Below, piece by piece: positions 27,695-36,277 of a DNA stretch of 64,000 nt. Below the pieces are notes generated by a model. That model did no database searches. It saw only the letters and a list, made by a program, of their open reading frames with translations, and was not told where the DNA came from. The translations under genes were made by a program, and so were the position numbers. Every line of letters begins with the position of its first letter. The stretch's first letter is position 1. This stretch comes from Oceanirhabdus seepicola (GTDB taxonomy: Bacteria; Bacillota; Clostridia; Clostridiales; Clostridiaceae): NCBI RefSeq assembly GCF_023684385.1, contig NZ_JAGSOJ010000002.1, forward strand, positions 682,001-746,000. The letters run 5' to 3'.

Positions 27695-27731
27695 GCTTGT
27701 TCGTTTATATGCTCGAACAAGCTTAATTTTT
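27691..27731 (+). terminator. Intrinsic terminator after the sortase
   Basis: TTAAGCTTGTTCG pairs with CGAACAAGCTTAA around a 10-nt loop, followed by TTTTT. It may also serve the converging DUF255 gene. Confidence 0.9.
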
Positions 27732-27760
27732 AACTACAGTATTTTCTAAAACTCGAGGGT

Positions 27761-29797
27761 TTAATCATTCAAAAGCTTCTCAAGTTCATCAACACACGTA
27801 ACGGGTTTCATACATGAATAGTTTTTACATACATAAGCTGTTGCTTTACCTTCTATTTGAGCTTTATCACCCAGCATAGGGCATAACGCTTTAAGTTTAT
27901 CATCACCATCAGATACTAGAACAATTCTGAAAGGATTATAGGTTTTATAACAAACTTTAAGCATCCTTTGAATTTCGTTATCTTCTATGTTTCCACACAA
28001 GATAATTTGCGAACCAGGTGTGTTCTTCGTCATTAAGGAAGAAGCAAAAAAAGTATAGGCAGTAGGAGTATCTTCAGCTGTACTGCCAAAGGCTTTAAAT
28101 AAATCTTCTGCTTTTTCTAGATATTCAGTAGTACCTGTAATATTATAAAGCTTCAGTAGAATATGAGCAGAAACGCTGTTTCCAGATGGTACAGAACCAT
28201 CATACAGTTCTTTTGGTCGTACTATTAACTCTTCGCTGTCATTTCCGTATAGATAGAAACCATGGCTATCTTCATCCCAGAAAAGTTCAATCATTTTTTC
28301 TGTCAATTCAATAGCTTTCTCTAAATATGGAATCTTAAAGTTTGAAAGATAAACCTCTATTAATCCCCAGATAAAGAAGCTGTAATCATCTAATATGCCT
28401 AAATTATTAGTCTCTCCATTTCTGTAGCTTGCAAAAAGTCTTCCTTCCTGATTTGATAAATTATCTATAATAAATTTTACAGCTTTTTCAGATTGATTTA
28501 TATAATCTTTATTGTGAAATACTCTTCCAGCATATGCAAGAGAAGCAATCATAAGACCATTCCATGAGGTTAAGATTTTATCATCTTTAAAAGGATGAAC
28601 TCTCTTTTCTCTAAATCTATAAAGCTTTTCTCTTAAAGTATCAATTTCATGGTTATTTAGTTCTGATAATGTGGAGTTAATAAGATTAGGAATATTCTTC
28701 CCTTCAAAATTTCCTTTTTCAGTTATATCAAAAAGCTTGCAATACCTTTCACCATCTTCTTCACCTAAGGCACTTTTAACTTCATCAGGTGAAAAAACAT
28801 AAAACTTTCCCTCAACCCCCTCAGAGTCAGCATCTTCAGCGGAATAGAATCCACCATCATGAGAAGTCATATCCCTGAGAATATAGGTAAAAATATTCTC
28901 AGTAAATTTCTTATAAAGAGTATCTTTAGTTGCTTCATATGCCTCGCAATATGTATAAGATAAAAGGGCATTATCATAGAGCATTTTTTCAAAGTGAGGT
29001 ACAAGCCATTTTTCATCTACTGAATATCGTGAGAATCCAAAGCCTAGATGATCAAAGATTCCACCTCTATACATTGATTCAAGAGTCTTTTCTATGATTT
29101 TAAGTAGATTCTCGTCTTTAGTTTTTTTCCAATATCTTAATAAAAATAAAAGATTGTGTGGAGCAGGGAATTTTGGCTTGTCACCGAAGCCCCCATTTTT
29201 AAAGTCAGCTACATTATAAAGATTTTTCATAACCTCATCTATGAATTTATCTTCATTAATAGATTTAATATCCAATTTCTCACTTCTGATTAAAGCCTCC
29301 TGTGCTTTATCACCTGCATTTAAAACCTCTTCTCTTTTAAGTTCCCAGGTTTCTTTAATAGAATCAAGTAATTCTACGAAACCAGCAAGGCCATACTTGC
29401 TATGTTTAGGAATATAAGTTGCTGCAAAGAAAGGTTTTTTATCAGGTGTCATAAGTATTGAAAGAGGCCAGCCACCACTTCCAGAATAAGCTTGACAGAA
29501 CTTCATATATACACTGTCTATATCTGGTCTTTCTTCACGATCAACCTTAATGCTTATATAATGTTTATTTAATATTTCAGCAACTTCTTCATCCTCAAAG
29601 GACTCCTTCTCCATAACATGACACCAATGACAACAGCTATAACCAATACTTAAAAATATCGGCTTGTCTTCTTCAGTAGCCTTTATAAAAGCTTCTTCAC
29701 ACCATGGATACCAGTTTACTGGATTATGGGCGTGTTGTAACAAGTAAGGAGAATTTTCATGAATTAATTTATTAACATGCTCTTTCGCAATAGTCAT
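27761..29797 (-). CDS. DUF255 thioredoxin-like / six-hairpin protein (YyaL, SPATA20 family)
   Basis: 678 residues. Start at 29797 since AGGTAGG precedes it and the family motif [18 protein letters not shown] follows soon after. The N-terminal ~170 residues are thioredoxin-like with CCHWCHVM (CxxC) and the conserved DREERPDID and GSGGWPLSI. The rest is an (alpha/alpha)6 barrel like N-acylglucosamine epimerases, with [17 protein letters not shown] and LTSWNGLMI. It is a cytosolic protein found in all kingdoms. Its activity is uncertain (redox or sugar-related). It has no clear link to its neighbours and converges on the sortase gene. Confidence 0.92.
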   Translation of the reverse strand: MTIAKEHVNKLIHENSPYLLQHAHNPVNWYPWCEEAFIKATEEDKPIFLSIGYSCCHWCHVMEKESFEDEEVAEILNKHYISIKVDREERPDIDSVYMKFCQAYSGSGGWPLSILMTPDKKPFFAATYIPKHSKYGLAGFVELLDSIKETWELKREEVLNAGDKAQEALIRSEKLDIKSINEDKFIDEVMKNLYNVADFKNGGFGDKPKFPAPHNLLFLLRYWKKTKDENLLKIIEKTLESMYRGGIFDHLGFGFSRYSVDEKWLVPHFEKMLYDNALLSYTYCEAYEATKDTLYKKFTENIFTYILRDMTSHDGGFYSAEDADSEGVEGKFYVFSPDEVKSALGEEDGERYCKLFDITEKGNFEGKNIPNLINSTLSELNNHEIDTLREKLYRFREKRVHPFKDDKILTSWNGLMIASLAYAGRVFHNKDYINQSEKAVKFIIDNLSNQEGRLFASYRNGETNNLGILDDYSFFIWGLIEVYLSNFKIPYLEKAIELTEKMIELFWDEDSHGFYLYGNDSEELIVRPKELYDGSVPSGNSVSAHILLKLYNITGTTEYLEKAEDLFKAFGSTAEDTPTAYTFFASSLMTKNTPGSQIILCGNIEDNEIQRMLKVCYKTYNPFRIVLVSDGDDKLKALCPMLGDKAQIEGKATAYVCKNYSCMKPVTCVDELEKLLND

Positions 29798-29913
29798 ATC
29801 ATTACCTACCTTCTTACTATTTTCAATATAGTTTATCACTTTGGAACCTGTACTATTCTAAAAGGTTAAAAAATTAAGAAATTTAATTTGAAATTATAAG
29901 CTGCCAGCTATAA

Positions 29914-29980
29914 TTCATTTCATAATTAAGGCAACCTTGCAAAGTTTTTGTCTGTAATAAAATTGGTAATATACTATAAT
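29914..29980 (+). promoter_or_regulatory. Promoter region of the MoxR unit, shared with the rsr unit
   Basis: TTTCATAATTAAG, then a near-palindrome ACCTTGCAAAGT (29934-29945), then TTTTTGTCTGTAATAAAA, then -10 TATAAT (29975-29980). Almost the same sequence, with the same spacing, lies before rsr (33124-33191). There is no good -35 at 17 bp, as expected for an activator-dependent promoter. The palindrome centre is about 47 bases before the predicted start. Confidence 0.7.
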
Positions 29981-30019
29981 TTATATTGTAAAATGTGAAA
30001 GAAAGGAATAAATAAAAGT

Positions 30020-31078
30020 ATGAATTCAGTTATTACAATTACACAAAAACAACTTTCAGAGTTTTTATTAAATGTATCAGTAGTAAGACCAGTGTTTATT
30101 TGGGGACCTCCTGGAATAGGAAAATCTTCATTAGTTGAAAAGTTTGCTGAGGAGGTGGGACTACCATGTGTTTCACTATTAGGAAGTCAGCTTGCTCCTG
30201 AGGATATAATTGGAGTTCCTCACATAGTTGATGGATGCAGTAGGTTTTGTCCACCTTCTATAATTGCAAAAGAACAGCCCTACTGTCTTTTTTTAGATGA
30301 ACTAAATGCATGCTCTCATGAGGTGCAAAAGGCATTTTATAGTTTGATACATGAAAGAAGAATTGGAGAGTATAAATTGCCAGAAGGATCTATAGTAATA
30401 GGTGCAGGAAATCGTGCACAAGATAGTGCTATTGTAAAGCCTATGTCCTCAGCGCTTATAAATAGAATGATACATGTTCAGCTTAAGGCATCTCATAGAG
30501 ATTGGATTAAGTGGGCAGAAGAGTCAGGAATACACCCAAATATAATTGAGTATATAAAATTAAGACCAGATCATTTATGGATGGATCCACCTAAAACTGA
30601 AGAGCCATTTTCATCACCAAGATCATGGCATATGCTCAGCGATGCAATGAAAGAATATGGCGATAATATTTCAGATGAGTGGATTGGAATACTTGCAGGA
30701 GGATGTTTATCCCCTCAACATGCAGCACAGTTTAAGGCTTTTATAAAACAGATTAAAAATAAATATAAATTAGCATCTATTATCAATGGAGATACTTCTT
30801 GGCCAAGCGATGCAAAAGATAGAGATGTTCTTTATTTCCTTGCACAATCTTTCAGATCTCAACTTATAAAAGAACTTCCTGAAAATAAAGATAAGATGAC
30901 AGAAAATCATAAAATGCTTTCTCACAGAGCTAAAGCACTTTTAAAAGAATTATCATCAATAAGTGTTGAGATTGCACAAATTGTAGTTTCAGATCAAGAA
31001 GGGAATAAATGTTTACCTGCGTGGTTTATGGTTGATATTGTAAGAGACCTTCCTCGTCTTGTGAAAAAGCAGCAATAA
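30020..31078 (+). CDS. MoxR-family AAA+ ATPase
   Basis: 352 residues. Walker A GPPGIGKS at 29-36, Walker B LFLDELNA near 90-97, sensor 1 region GAGNRAQDSA, and an Arg in SSALINRMIHV. MoxR ATPases act with von Willebrand factor A (VWA) proteins as chaperones that remodel or insert metal into target proteins. The VWA partner follows 18 bp downstream. The shared promoter with rsr ties this pair to RNA repair, a link noted in published surveys of RNA-repair gene neighbourhoods. No signal peptide; cytosolic. Confidence 0.9.
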   Translation: MNSVITITQKQLSEFLLNVSVVRPVFIWGPPGIGKSSLVEKFAEEVGLPCVSLLGSQLAPEDIIGVPHIVDGCSRFCPPSIIAKEQPYCLFLDELNACSHEVQKAFYSLIHERRIGEYKLPEGSIVIGAGNRAQDSAIVKPMSSALINRMIHVQLKASHRDWIKWAEESGIHPNIIEYIKLRPDHLWMDPPKTEEPFSSPRSWHMLSDAMKEYGDNISDEWIGILAGGCLSPQHAAQFKAFIKQIKNKYKLASIINGDTSWPSDAKDRDVLYFLAQSFRSQLIKELPENKDKMTENHKMLSHRAKALLKELSSISVEIAQIVVSDQEGNKCLPAWFMVDIVRDLPRLVKKQQ

Positions 31079-31096
31079 CTGCAGGAGGAAAAGTAT

Positions 31097-32905
31097 ATGG
31101 CAAATAAAAAAAAGAAGGATAAAAAGTTTGATCCAGCAGAAAGAAACTTTAATAATGCAGTGAATATTTTACATAATCATCCTATGTTTTCTTCTCTTGC
31201 ATATCATGCTAGGTTTGTTCGTGAAAAAGAAAGTTTATGCCCTGAAGACGGGTGGGCAGTTATTACTAATAAGGGAGTTATTTATGTTAATTTCAATAAA
31301 AAAGCTGAAGTTGAAAACTGGGTTTATGTGCTTGCACATTGTCTATTGCACTTAGGATTTAATCATTTTAAAAATATTGAGAACTTCTTTATTTGGAACA
31401 CTGTATGCGATTGTTTTATTGCTAAGTTTTTAAAAGAAATGAAACTTGGTGCTCCTCCAAGAGAGTTTTCTTATGATTATAATTTTAGAGGTAATAGTGA
31501 GGAGAAACTTTATAATTATTTTGTTGAAGAAGGTATTCCAAATACTATGAAAAATTTTGGGACGGCAGGAAATAACCATTGTGATATGATTATGGTTCAT
31601 GAAAGAGAATATTCTTGGATGGACAAAATTGATTGGCAAAAATGTTTTGCACAAGGTTTGAACTCGGCAGTTACTAGTGCGGTTAATGTGGCTGGTGGAT
31701 ATGAGGCATATCTTGGTGCTAATAAAGAAAAAATAACTCCAGGGAAAAAAGCAAAAAATTGGTTTGTTAATAGTTACCCTCTACTTGGGGCGGTAGCGTC
31801 TTCCTTTGAGATTATTGAGGATAATATGATATGTCAGCGTATGAAGATATCAGTGGCAGCAGTTAATCCACAGTTTAAAGAAATATATATCAATCCTGCA
31901 GCAGGAATGGATGAATATGAGTGTAGATTTGTAATGGCACATGAATTTTTGCATGTATGCTTGGGGCATCACTCAAGAAGATGTGGAAGAGATCCTTATT
32001 TGTGGAATATCGCTTGTGATTATGTAATTAATGGATGGTTATTAGAAATGGGCTTAGGAGAACTTCCAAAGATAGGAGCACTCCATGATATTGAACTAAA
32101 AGGACTTTCTGCAGAAGATATATATGATAGAATTGTTACGGATATAAGAAAATATAGGAAACTTGCAACTCTAAGAGGGTGCGGATTATCTGATATTTTA
32201 GAAGGGGATGGAACTGATTGGTGGAATATTGGAGATGGTATAACTCTTGATGAATTTTATAAAAAATGCTTAAGTCAGGGACTTCAATATCATGAAAATA
32301 CAGAGAGAGGCTTTTTACCCGCAGGTCTTATAGAAGAAATAAAAGCACTTTCTCAGCCACCAATACCTTGGGATGTGGAACTTGCAAAATGGTTCGATAA
32401 TTACTTTGCACCCATTGAAAAGGTAAGGTCTTATGCTAGACAAAGTAGAAGACAGTCATCAACACCAGATATTCCAAGACCTAGATGGGTATATCCATAT
32501 GGAAGTGAAGATGGAAGAACCTTTGGAGTTTTAATTGATACTTCAGGTTCAATGGATAGAATTTTATTAGCAAAAGCTCTTGGAACAATTGCTAGTTACA
32601 GCATGTCCAGAGATGTTCCATATGTCCGCGTTATTTTCTGTGATGCAGCAGTTTATGATGAGGGATACATGTCACCTGAAGCTATTGCAGACAAAGTAAA
32701 AGTAAAGGGGAGAGGTGGAACAATACTTCAGCTAGGCATTGATATTCTAGAAAAAGCTGAAGATTTTCCAAAAGATGGACCAATACTAATAATTACAGAT
32801 GGCTTTTGTGATAAACTTCGCATTAAGAGAGAACATGCATTTTTATTACCTGAAGGTAGAAGCTTACCATTTGTACCGAAAGGTGAAGTCTTTAAAATGA
32901 AATAG
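31097..32905 (+). CDS. Metallopeptidase-like + VWA-like protein (DUF2201 type), MoxR partner
   Basis: 602 residues. The N-terminal part is the putative metallopeptidase domain: FVMAHEFLHVCLGHH near 278-292 gives HExxH with a following His, and an earlier half (VYVLAHCLLHLGFNH) looks like a degenerate copy in which AHCLLH replaces AHEFLH. The C-terminal VWA-like domain begins at FGVLIDTSGSMD with the MIDAS metal-site DxSxS at about residue 481, and continues with RGGTILQLG and ILIITDGF. It lacks export signals. It should work with the MoxR ATPase just upstream. Whether it cleaves anything is open. A strong terminator follows. Confidence 0.88.
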   Translation: MANKKKKDKKFDPAERNFNNAVNILHNHPMFSSLAYHARFVREKESLCPEDGWAVITNKGVIYVNFNKKAEVENWVYVLAHCLLHLGFNHFKNIENFFIWNTVCDCFIAKFLKEMKLGAPPREFSYDYNFRGNSEEKLYNYFVEEGIPNTMKNFGTAGNNHCDMIMVHEREYSWMDKIDWQKCFAQGLNSAVTSAVNVAGGYEAYLGANKEKITPGKKAKNWFVNSYPLLGAVASSFEIIEDNMICQRMKISVAAVNPQFKEIYINPAAGMDEYECRFVMAHEFLHVCLGHHSRRCGRDPYLWNIACDYVINGWLLEMGLGELPKIGALHDIELKGLSAEDIYDRIVTDIRKYRKLATLRGCGLSDILEGDGTDWWNIGDGITLDEFYKKCLSQGLQYHENTERGFLPAGLIEEIKALSQPPIPWDVELAKWFDNYFAPIEKVRSYARQSRRQSSTPDIPRPRWVYPYGSEDGRTFGVLIDTSGSMDRILLAKALGTIASYSMSRDVPYVRVIFCDAAVYDEGYMSPEAIADKVKVKGRGGTILQLGIDILEKAEDFPKDGPILIITDGFCDKLRIKREHAFLLPEGRSLPFVPKGEVFKMK

Positions 32906-32920
32906 GATACATTAAATCAA

Positions 32921-32959
32921 TATAAAATAACTCCCTTTTAATTGGGGAGTTATTTTATA
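32921..32959 (+). terminator. Intrinsic terminator after the MoxR/VWA unit
   Basis: A 15-bp stem (32921-32935 with 32945-32959) containing AACTCCC/GGGAGTT, ending in ATTTTATA on the 3' side. The rest of 32960-33120 shows no gene. Confidence 0.85.
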
Positions 32960-33123
32960 TTTCAAAGTTTGTTTTGGAATTCCAGTATACTTAGATAATT
33001 GTCCTACCGTATAATATTGTTTCACTTTATCACCAACTTTAAAGATATAATTTCAATACGTTCATACACTGAAATTATATCATAAGTTATACACAGATTT
33101 TTAATTCCCATCTGCATTTAGAA

Positions 33124-33191
33124 TTAATTTCATAATCAAGTTAACTTTGCAAAGTTTTTGTCTGTAATAAAACCCTTAATATAACTATAAT
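33124..33191 (+). promoter_or_regulatory. Promoter region of the Y-RNA/rsr/rtcB unit
   Basis: TTTCATAATCAAG, perfect 12-bp palindrome ACTTTGCAAAGT (33144-33155), TTTTTGTCTGTAATAAAA, then TATAAT (33186-33191). It is a near copy of 29914-29980. The palindrome-to-TATAAT distance is 30 bases here and 29 there. Likely a binding site for an activator, with the two WYL proteins at 36278-38552 the natural candidates. Confidence 0.7.
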
Positions 33192-33227
33192 AGATATTGT
33201 AAGGAACAGGAAAAAATGAATAGGGTA

Positions 33228-33462
33228 GTGCATATTTAAGTTACTTCGATTAAAGCGTTAGGTGTTGTGAGTTCGAGTCTCACTCTATACTAAATATTAG
33301 TATAGATATACCACTTCAACTATTAATTTATACAAGTCCATAACTCATTGAAACGCTGAGATTTTGAACGTGTATAAATTAAGTTGCAGTATGGTATATC
33401 AGTAGATAGCTCAAATGGTAGAGCACTAGTTGGTACAAAATGTACTAATACTTAAATAGCTT
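33228..33462 (+). ncRNA. yrlA: YrlA-like bacterial Y RNA with permuted tRNA-like module
   Basis: A terminal stem TATTTAAGT (33233-33241) with ACTTAAATA (33450-33458) encloses a tRNA-like T arm (stem GTGAG 33267-33271 / CTCAC 33279-33283, loop TTCGAGT), a 9-bp hairpin (33285-33305), a long interrupted hairpin (33305-33313 with 33392-33400; 33323-33334 with 33371-33382; tip loop TTGAAACGC), then a D arm (GCTC 33409-33412, loop AAATGGTA with GG, GAGC 33421-33424) preceded by TA as in tRNA. T arm before D arm with a long hairpin where the acceptor stem would be is the layout reported for YrlA RNAs. It lies in the leader of rsr, the gene for the Y-RNA-binding protein. I did not locate the Ro-contact consensus with certainty. 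Confidence 0.75.
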
Positions 33463-33487
33463 TTCTCCCTTGAATGGAGGTAGTAAA

Positions 33488-34921
33488 ATGAGTAAGTTTA
33501 ATTCTAATAAAAGTGGAATTTTTAAAAATAATAAATCGGGGCATGTTGCCTATAGTATGGATATAAAAGAAAAATTGATTATGGCAATATTAACAAGTTT
33601 CTTTAATGAAAAGAAGTTTTATGGGGATAACTCAGAGGAAATATTAGAAGATATTAGGAAAATGATTAAAGAAGATCCAAAATTTGTGGCTAATTTAGCA
33701 ATCTATGCAAGAAAAGAAATGCATCTAAGAAGTATTTCACATGTGCTCATAGGAGAATTGGCACGGTCAGAACAAGGTAAGAAGTATGTGAGAAAAGCAA
33801 TAAATGAAATAGTTGAGAGAGTAGATGACATGAGTGAGATAGTAAGCTATACTCTAAATACTTATGGGAAACCTATTCCTAATTCCATGAAAAAAGGAGT
33901 AGCTGATGCATTTATCACCTTTGATGAGTATTCACTTGCCAAGTATAATAGGAAGAAAGATGTGAGATTAAAAGATATTTTATGTCTTACTCATCCAAAG
34001 GCTAAAACAGAAGAGCAGAGTAATATGTTCAAAAGAGTATTAGAGGATCAGTTAAAAGCACCAGTAACTTGGGAAGTAGAATTATCAACCAAAGGAAATA
34101 AAAAAGAGACATGGGAAGAGTTGATAGAAGGAAAACGGTTAGGATATATGGCAACTTTGCGTAACCTGAGAAATATAATTAAGGCTGAGCCAAATAATAT
34201 AGATGATATATATGAATTTTTAAGTGATGAAAATAAAGTTAGAAGAAGTAAACAACTCCCTTTCAGATATTATTCAGCATACAATGTTTTAAAAAATGAA
34301 GGGATTGGTACATCAAAGGTGTATGATACCCTTGAGAAGGCTTTAGAGTATTCAACTAATAATATCAATACTCTAAAAGGAAAAACTATGATTTCAGCAG
34401 ATGTATCTGGTTCAATGAGGTGGAACTTGAGCGGGAAAAGTGATATTTCATGTGCGGAGATTGCTGTGCTGATGATGGCAATTTCAAATCATATTTGTGA
34501 GGAAACAATTACAACTACTTTCGATACACGTCTATACTCAAATCCAATGGCAAGTACAAATGGAATAATATCAAATGCAAATTCCATACCAATTAATGGT
34601 GGTGGAACAGATATAACATTACCTATAAGATATCTCCTTGATAATAGAATTTTTGTAGATAGAATAATAATTCTTTCAGATAATGAAATTAATAATGGCT
34701 ATAATACATGTCAACATTTTCTTGAGAAATATAAAAAGAAGGTTAATCCAGATGTATGGGTTCATGCTATTGATTTGCAAGGATATGGAACACAGCAGTT
34801 TCATGGAGAGAGAGTTAACATAATAGCTGGATGGAATGAAAAAATATTGGAGTTTATATATAAAGTAGAGAATGGAATAGGAAGTTTAAAAGAGAGTATT
34901 GAAAGGTATTACTTTGATTAA
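33488..34921 (+). CDS. rsr: TROVE-domain Ro60 orthologue (Rsr)
   Basis: 477 residues. ATG 33488 with GGAGG (33476-33480) is chosen; the upstream in-frame TTG is within the site. The TROVE domain (about 15-295) is a ring of helical repeats, with YARKEMHLRSISHVLIGEL, ISHVL and PFRYYSAYNVLKN typical of Ro60. The C-terminal VWA-like domain begins TMISADVSGSMRW with the MIDAS Asp at about 305 and has NGGGTDITLPI. Ro binds Y RNA on its outer face and misfolded RNA ends in its central hole; in bacteria Rsr with PNPase degrades structured RNA, and in Salmonella it sits with rtcB. A Y-like RNA just upstream and rtcB 12 bp downstream support this reading. Confidence 0.93.
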   Translation: MSKFNSNKSGIFKNNKSGHVAYSMDIKEKLIMAILTSFFNEKKFYGDNSEEILEDIRKMIKEDPKFVANLAIYARKEMHLRSISHVLIGELARSEQGKKYVRKAINEIVERVDDMSEIVSYTLNTYGKPIPNSMKKGVADAFITFDEYSLAKYNRKKDVRLKDILCLTHPKAKTEEQSNMFKRVLEDQLKAPVTWEVELSTKGNKKETWEELIEGKRLGYMATLRNLRNIIKAEPNNIDDIYEFLSDENKVRRSKQLPFRYYSAYNVLKNEGIGTSKVYDTLEKALEYSTNNINTLKGKTMISADVSGSMRWNLSGKSDISCAEIAVLMMAISNHICEETITTTFDTRLYSNPMASTNGIISNANSIPINGGGTDITLPIRYLLDNRIFVDRIIILSDNEINNGYNTCQHFLEKYKKKVNPDVWVHAIDLQGYGTQQFHGERVNIIAGWNEKILEFIYKVENGIGSLKESIERYYFD

Positions 34922-34933
34922 TGGAGGATTTTT

Positions 34934-36157
34934 ATGATAAAAGTACAAGGAAAATATAGTGGAGCTAAGGTATTTACAGATAATATAGAACAAGAAGCAA
35001 TAGACCAACTTAAAAAATTATGTGATCTACCATTTACTAAAGGATGCAAGGTAAGAATAATGCCAGATACCCATGTAGGAGTCGGGTGTGTCATTGGATT
35101 TACAGCAGACCTTGGAGATAAGGTTATTCCTAATATTGTTGGAGTTGATATTGGGTGTGGGATGCTTACTGTTGAGCTAGGTGATACAAAGGTAGATGTA
35201 AAAAAACTTGATGAGATAATAAGAAAACATATTCCCTCTGGAAAGAGTACTCATGAAGGAAGGATTGTGAGATACGAGAAACTACAGGAATTACACTGTT
35301 ATAGAGACTTAAAGAGAACTAAAAGAATTGAGAGAAGTATAGGAACATTAGGGGGAGGAAATCACTTTATAGAAGTGGGTAAAGACTCTAAAGGGAAAAG
35401 TTATCTTGTTATTCACTCAGGTAGTAGGAATCTTGGTACTCAAGTGGCACAAATTTATCAGAATCTAGCTATCGATTTATGTAGTGGAAAGGAATCTTAT
35501 TTCAAAGAACGTGAAGAGTTAATTCAAGAATATAAAAAAGCGGGAAGAAGGAAAGAGATACAAAAGGCATTAAAAGAATTAAAGAAAAAGTATGATGAAC
35601 TTGAACCTGAATTTCCTAAACAATTATGTTATTTAACTGGAGAATTCAAAGAAAGATATCTACATGACATGAACATATGTCAAGAGTATGCTCTATTAAA
35701 TAGAGAAACAATGGCAGATATTATATTGAAAAAATTAGTAGGAAGAGAATTAAAGCGATTTGAATATTTTAATACTACTCATAATTACATTAACTTTGAG
35801 GATAACATAATAAGAAAAGGAAGTATATCTGCGTATAAGGGAGAGAAGGTTCTAATTCCAATTAATATGAGAGATGGAAGTTTAATATGTATTGGTAAGG
35901 GTAATGAAGATTGGAATTACTCTGCACCACATGGTGCAGGAAGGATTATGAGTAGAACTAAGGCGAAAGAAACCGTAACCTTAGAAGAATTTAAACAGTC
36001 AATGAATGGAATATATACTACCTCTGTTAGTAAATCAACTTTAGATGAGGCTCCAATGGTGTATAAGCCTATGGAAGAGATAGTGAAGAATATTCATGAT
36101 ACAGTTGATATAATCGATGTAATAAAGCCTATATATAATTTTAAAGCAGAATCATAA
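34934..36157 (+). CDS. rtcB: RNA-splicing/repair ligase RtcB
   Basis: 407 residues. RtcB joins 2',3'-cyclic phosphate or 3'-phosphate RNA ends to 5'-OH ends using GTP and Mn2+. Seen: MPDTHVGVGCVIGF, GVDIGCGM with metal ligands Asp72 and Cys75, LGGGNHFIEVG, VIHSGSRNLG, TTHNYI, and SAPHGAGRIMSR, whose His333 is the guanylylated nucleophile. All catalytic elements look intact. It is typical of the ~400-residue bacterial group. It follows rsr by 12 bp, so the ligase, Ro protein and Y-like RNA are one transcript. No archease or RtcA gene is beside it. A terminator follows immediately. Confidence 0.96.
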   Translation: MIKVQGKYSGAKVFTDNIEQEAIDQLKKLCDLPFTKGCKVRIMPDTHVGVGCVIGFTADLGDKVIPNIVGVDIGCGMLTVELGDTKVDVKKLDEIIRKHIPSGKSTHEGRIVRYEKLQELHCYRDLKRTKRIERSIGTLGGGNHFIEVGKDSKGKSYLVIHSGSRNLGTQVAQIYQNLAIDLCSGKESYFKEREELIQEYKKAGRRKEIQKALKELKKKYDELEPEFPKQLCYLTGEFKERYLHDMNICQEYALLNRETMADIILKKLVGRELKRFEYFNTTHNYINFEDNIIRKGSISAYKGEKVLIPINMRDGSLICIGKGNEDWNYSAPHGAGRIMSRTKAKETVTLEEFKQSMNGIYTTSVSKSTLDEAPMVYKPMEEIVKNIHDTVDIIDVIKPIYNFKAES

Positions 36158-36160
36158 TAA

Positions 36161-36196
36161 AAAATAGCTGTTTGGTATAAGCAGCTATTTTATTTT
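36161..36196 (+). terminator. Intrinsic terminator after rtcB
   Basis: AAAATAGCTG pairs with CAGCTATTTT, continuing ATTTT. It separates rtcB from the WYL genes. Confidence 0.88.
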
Positions 36197-36277
36197 AGTT
36201 TGGAATATATATGGGTGAATTTAAAAAGGAAATCAGATATAATAGTAAGATATAGGAAACAGGATAGGGGTGTAGAT

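Noticed and set aside
29934..29945. A sigma-54 promoter before the repair genes, as with RtcR in Salmonella
   Set aside because: GG and GC do not have the required 10-base spacing here or at 33144, and no RtcR-like gene is present. TATAAT boxes fit sigma-A.
33267..33424. An ordinary tRNA gene split by an insertion
   Set aside because: The T arm comes before the D arm and there is no acceptor stem or anticodon arm in the usual order. The permuted YrlA plan beside rsr explains it better.
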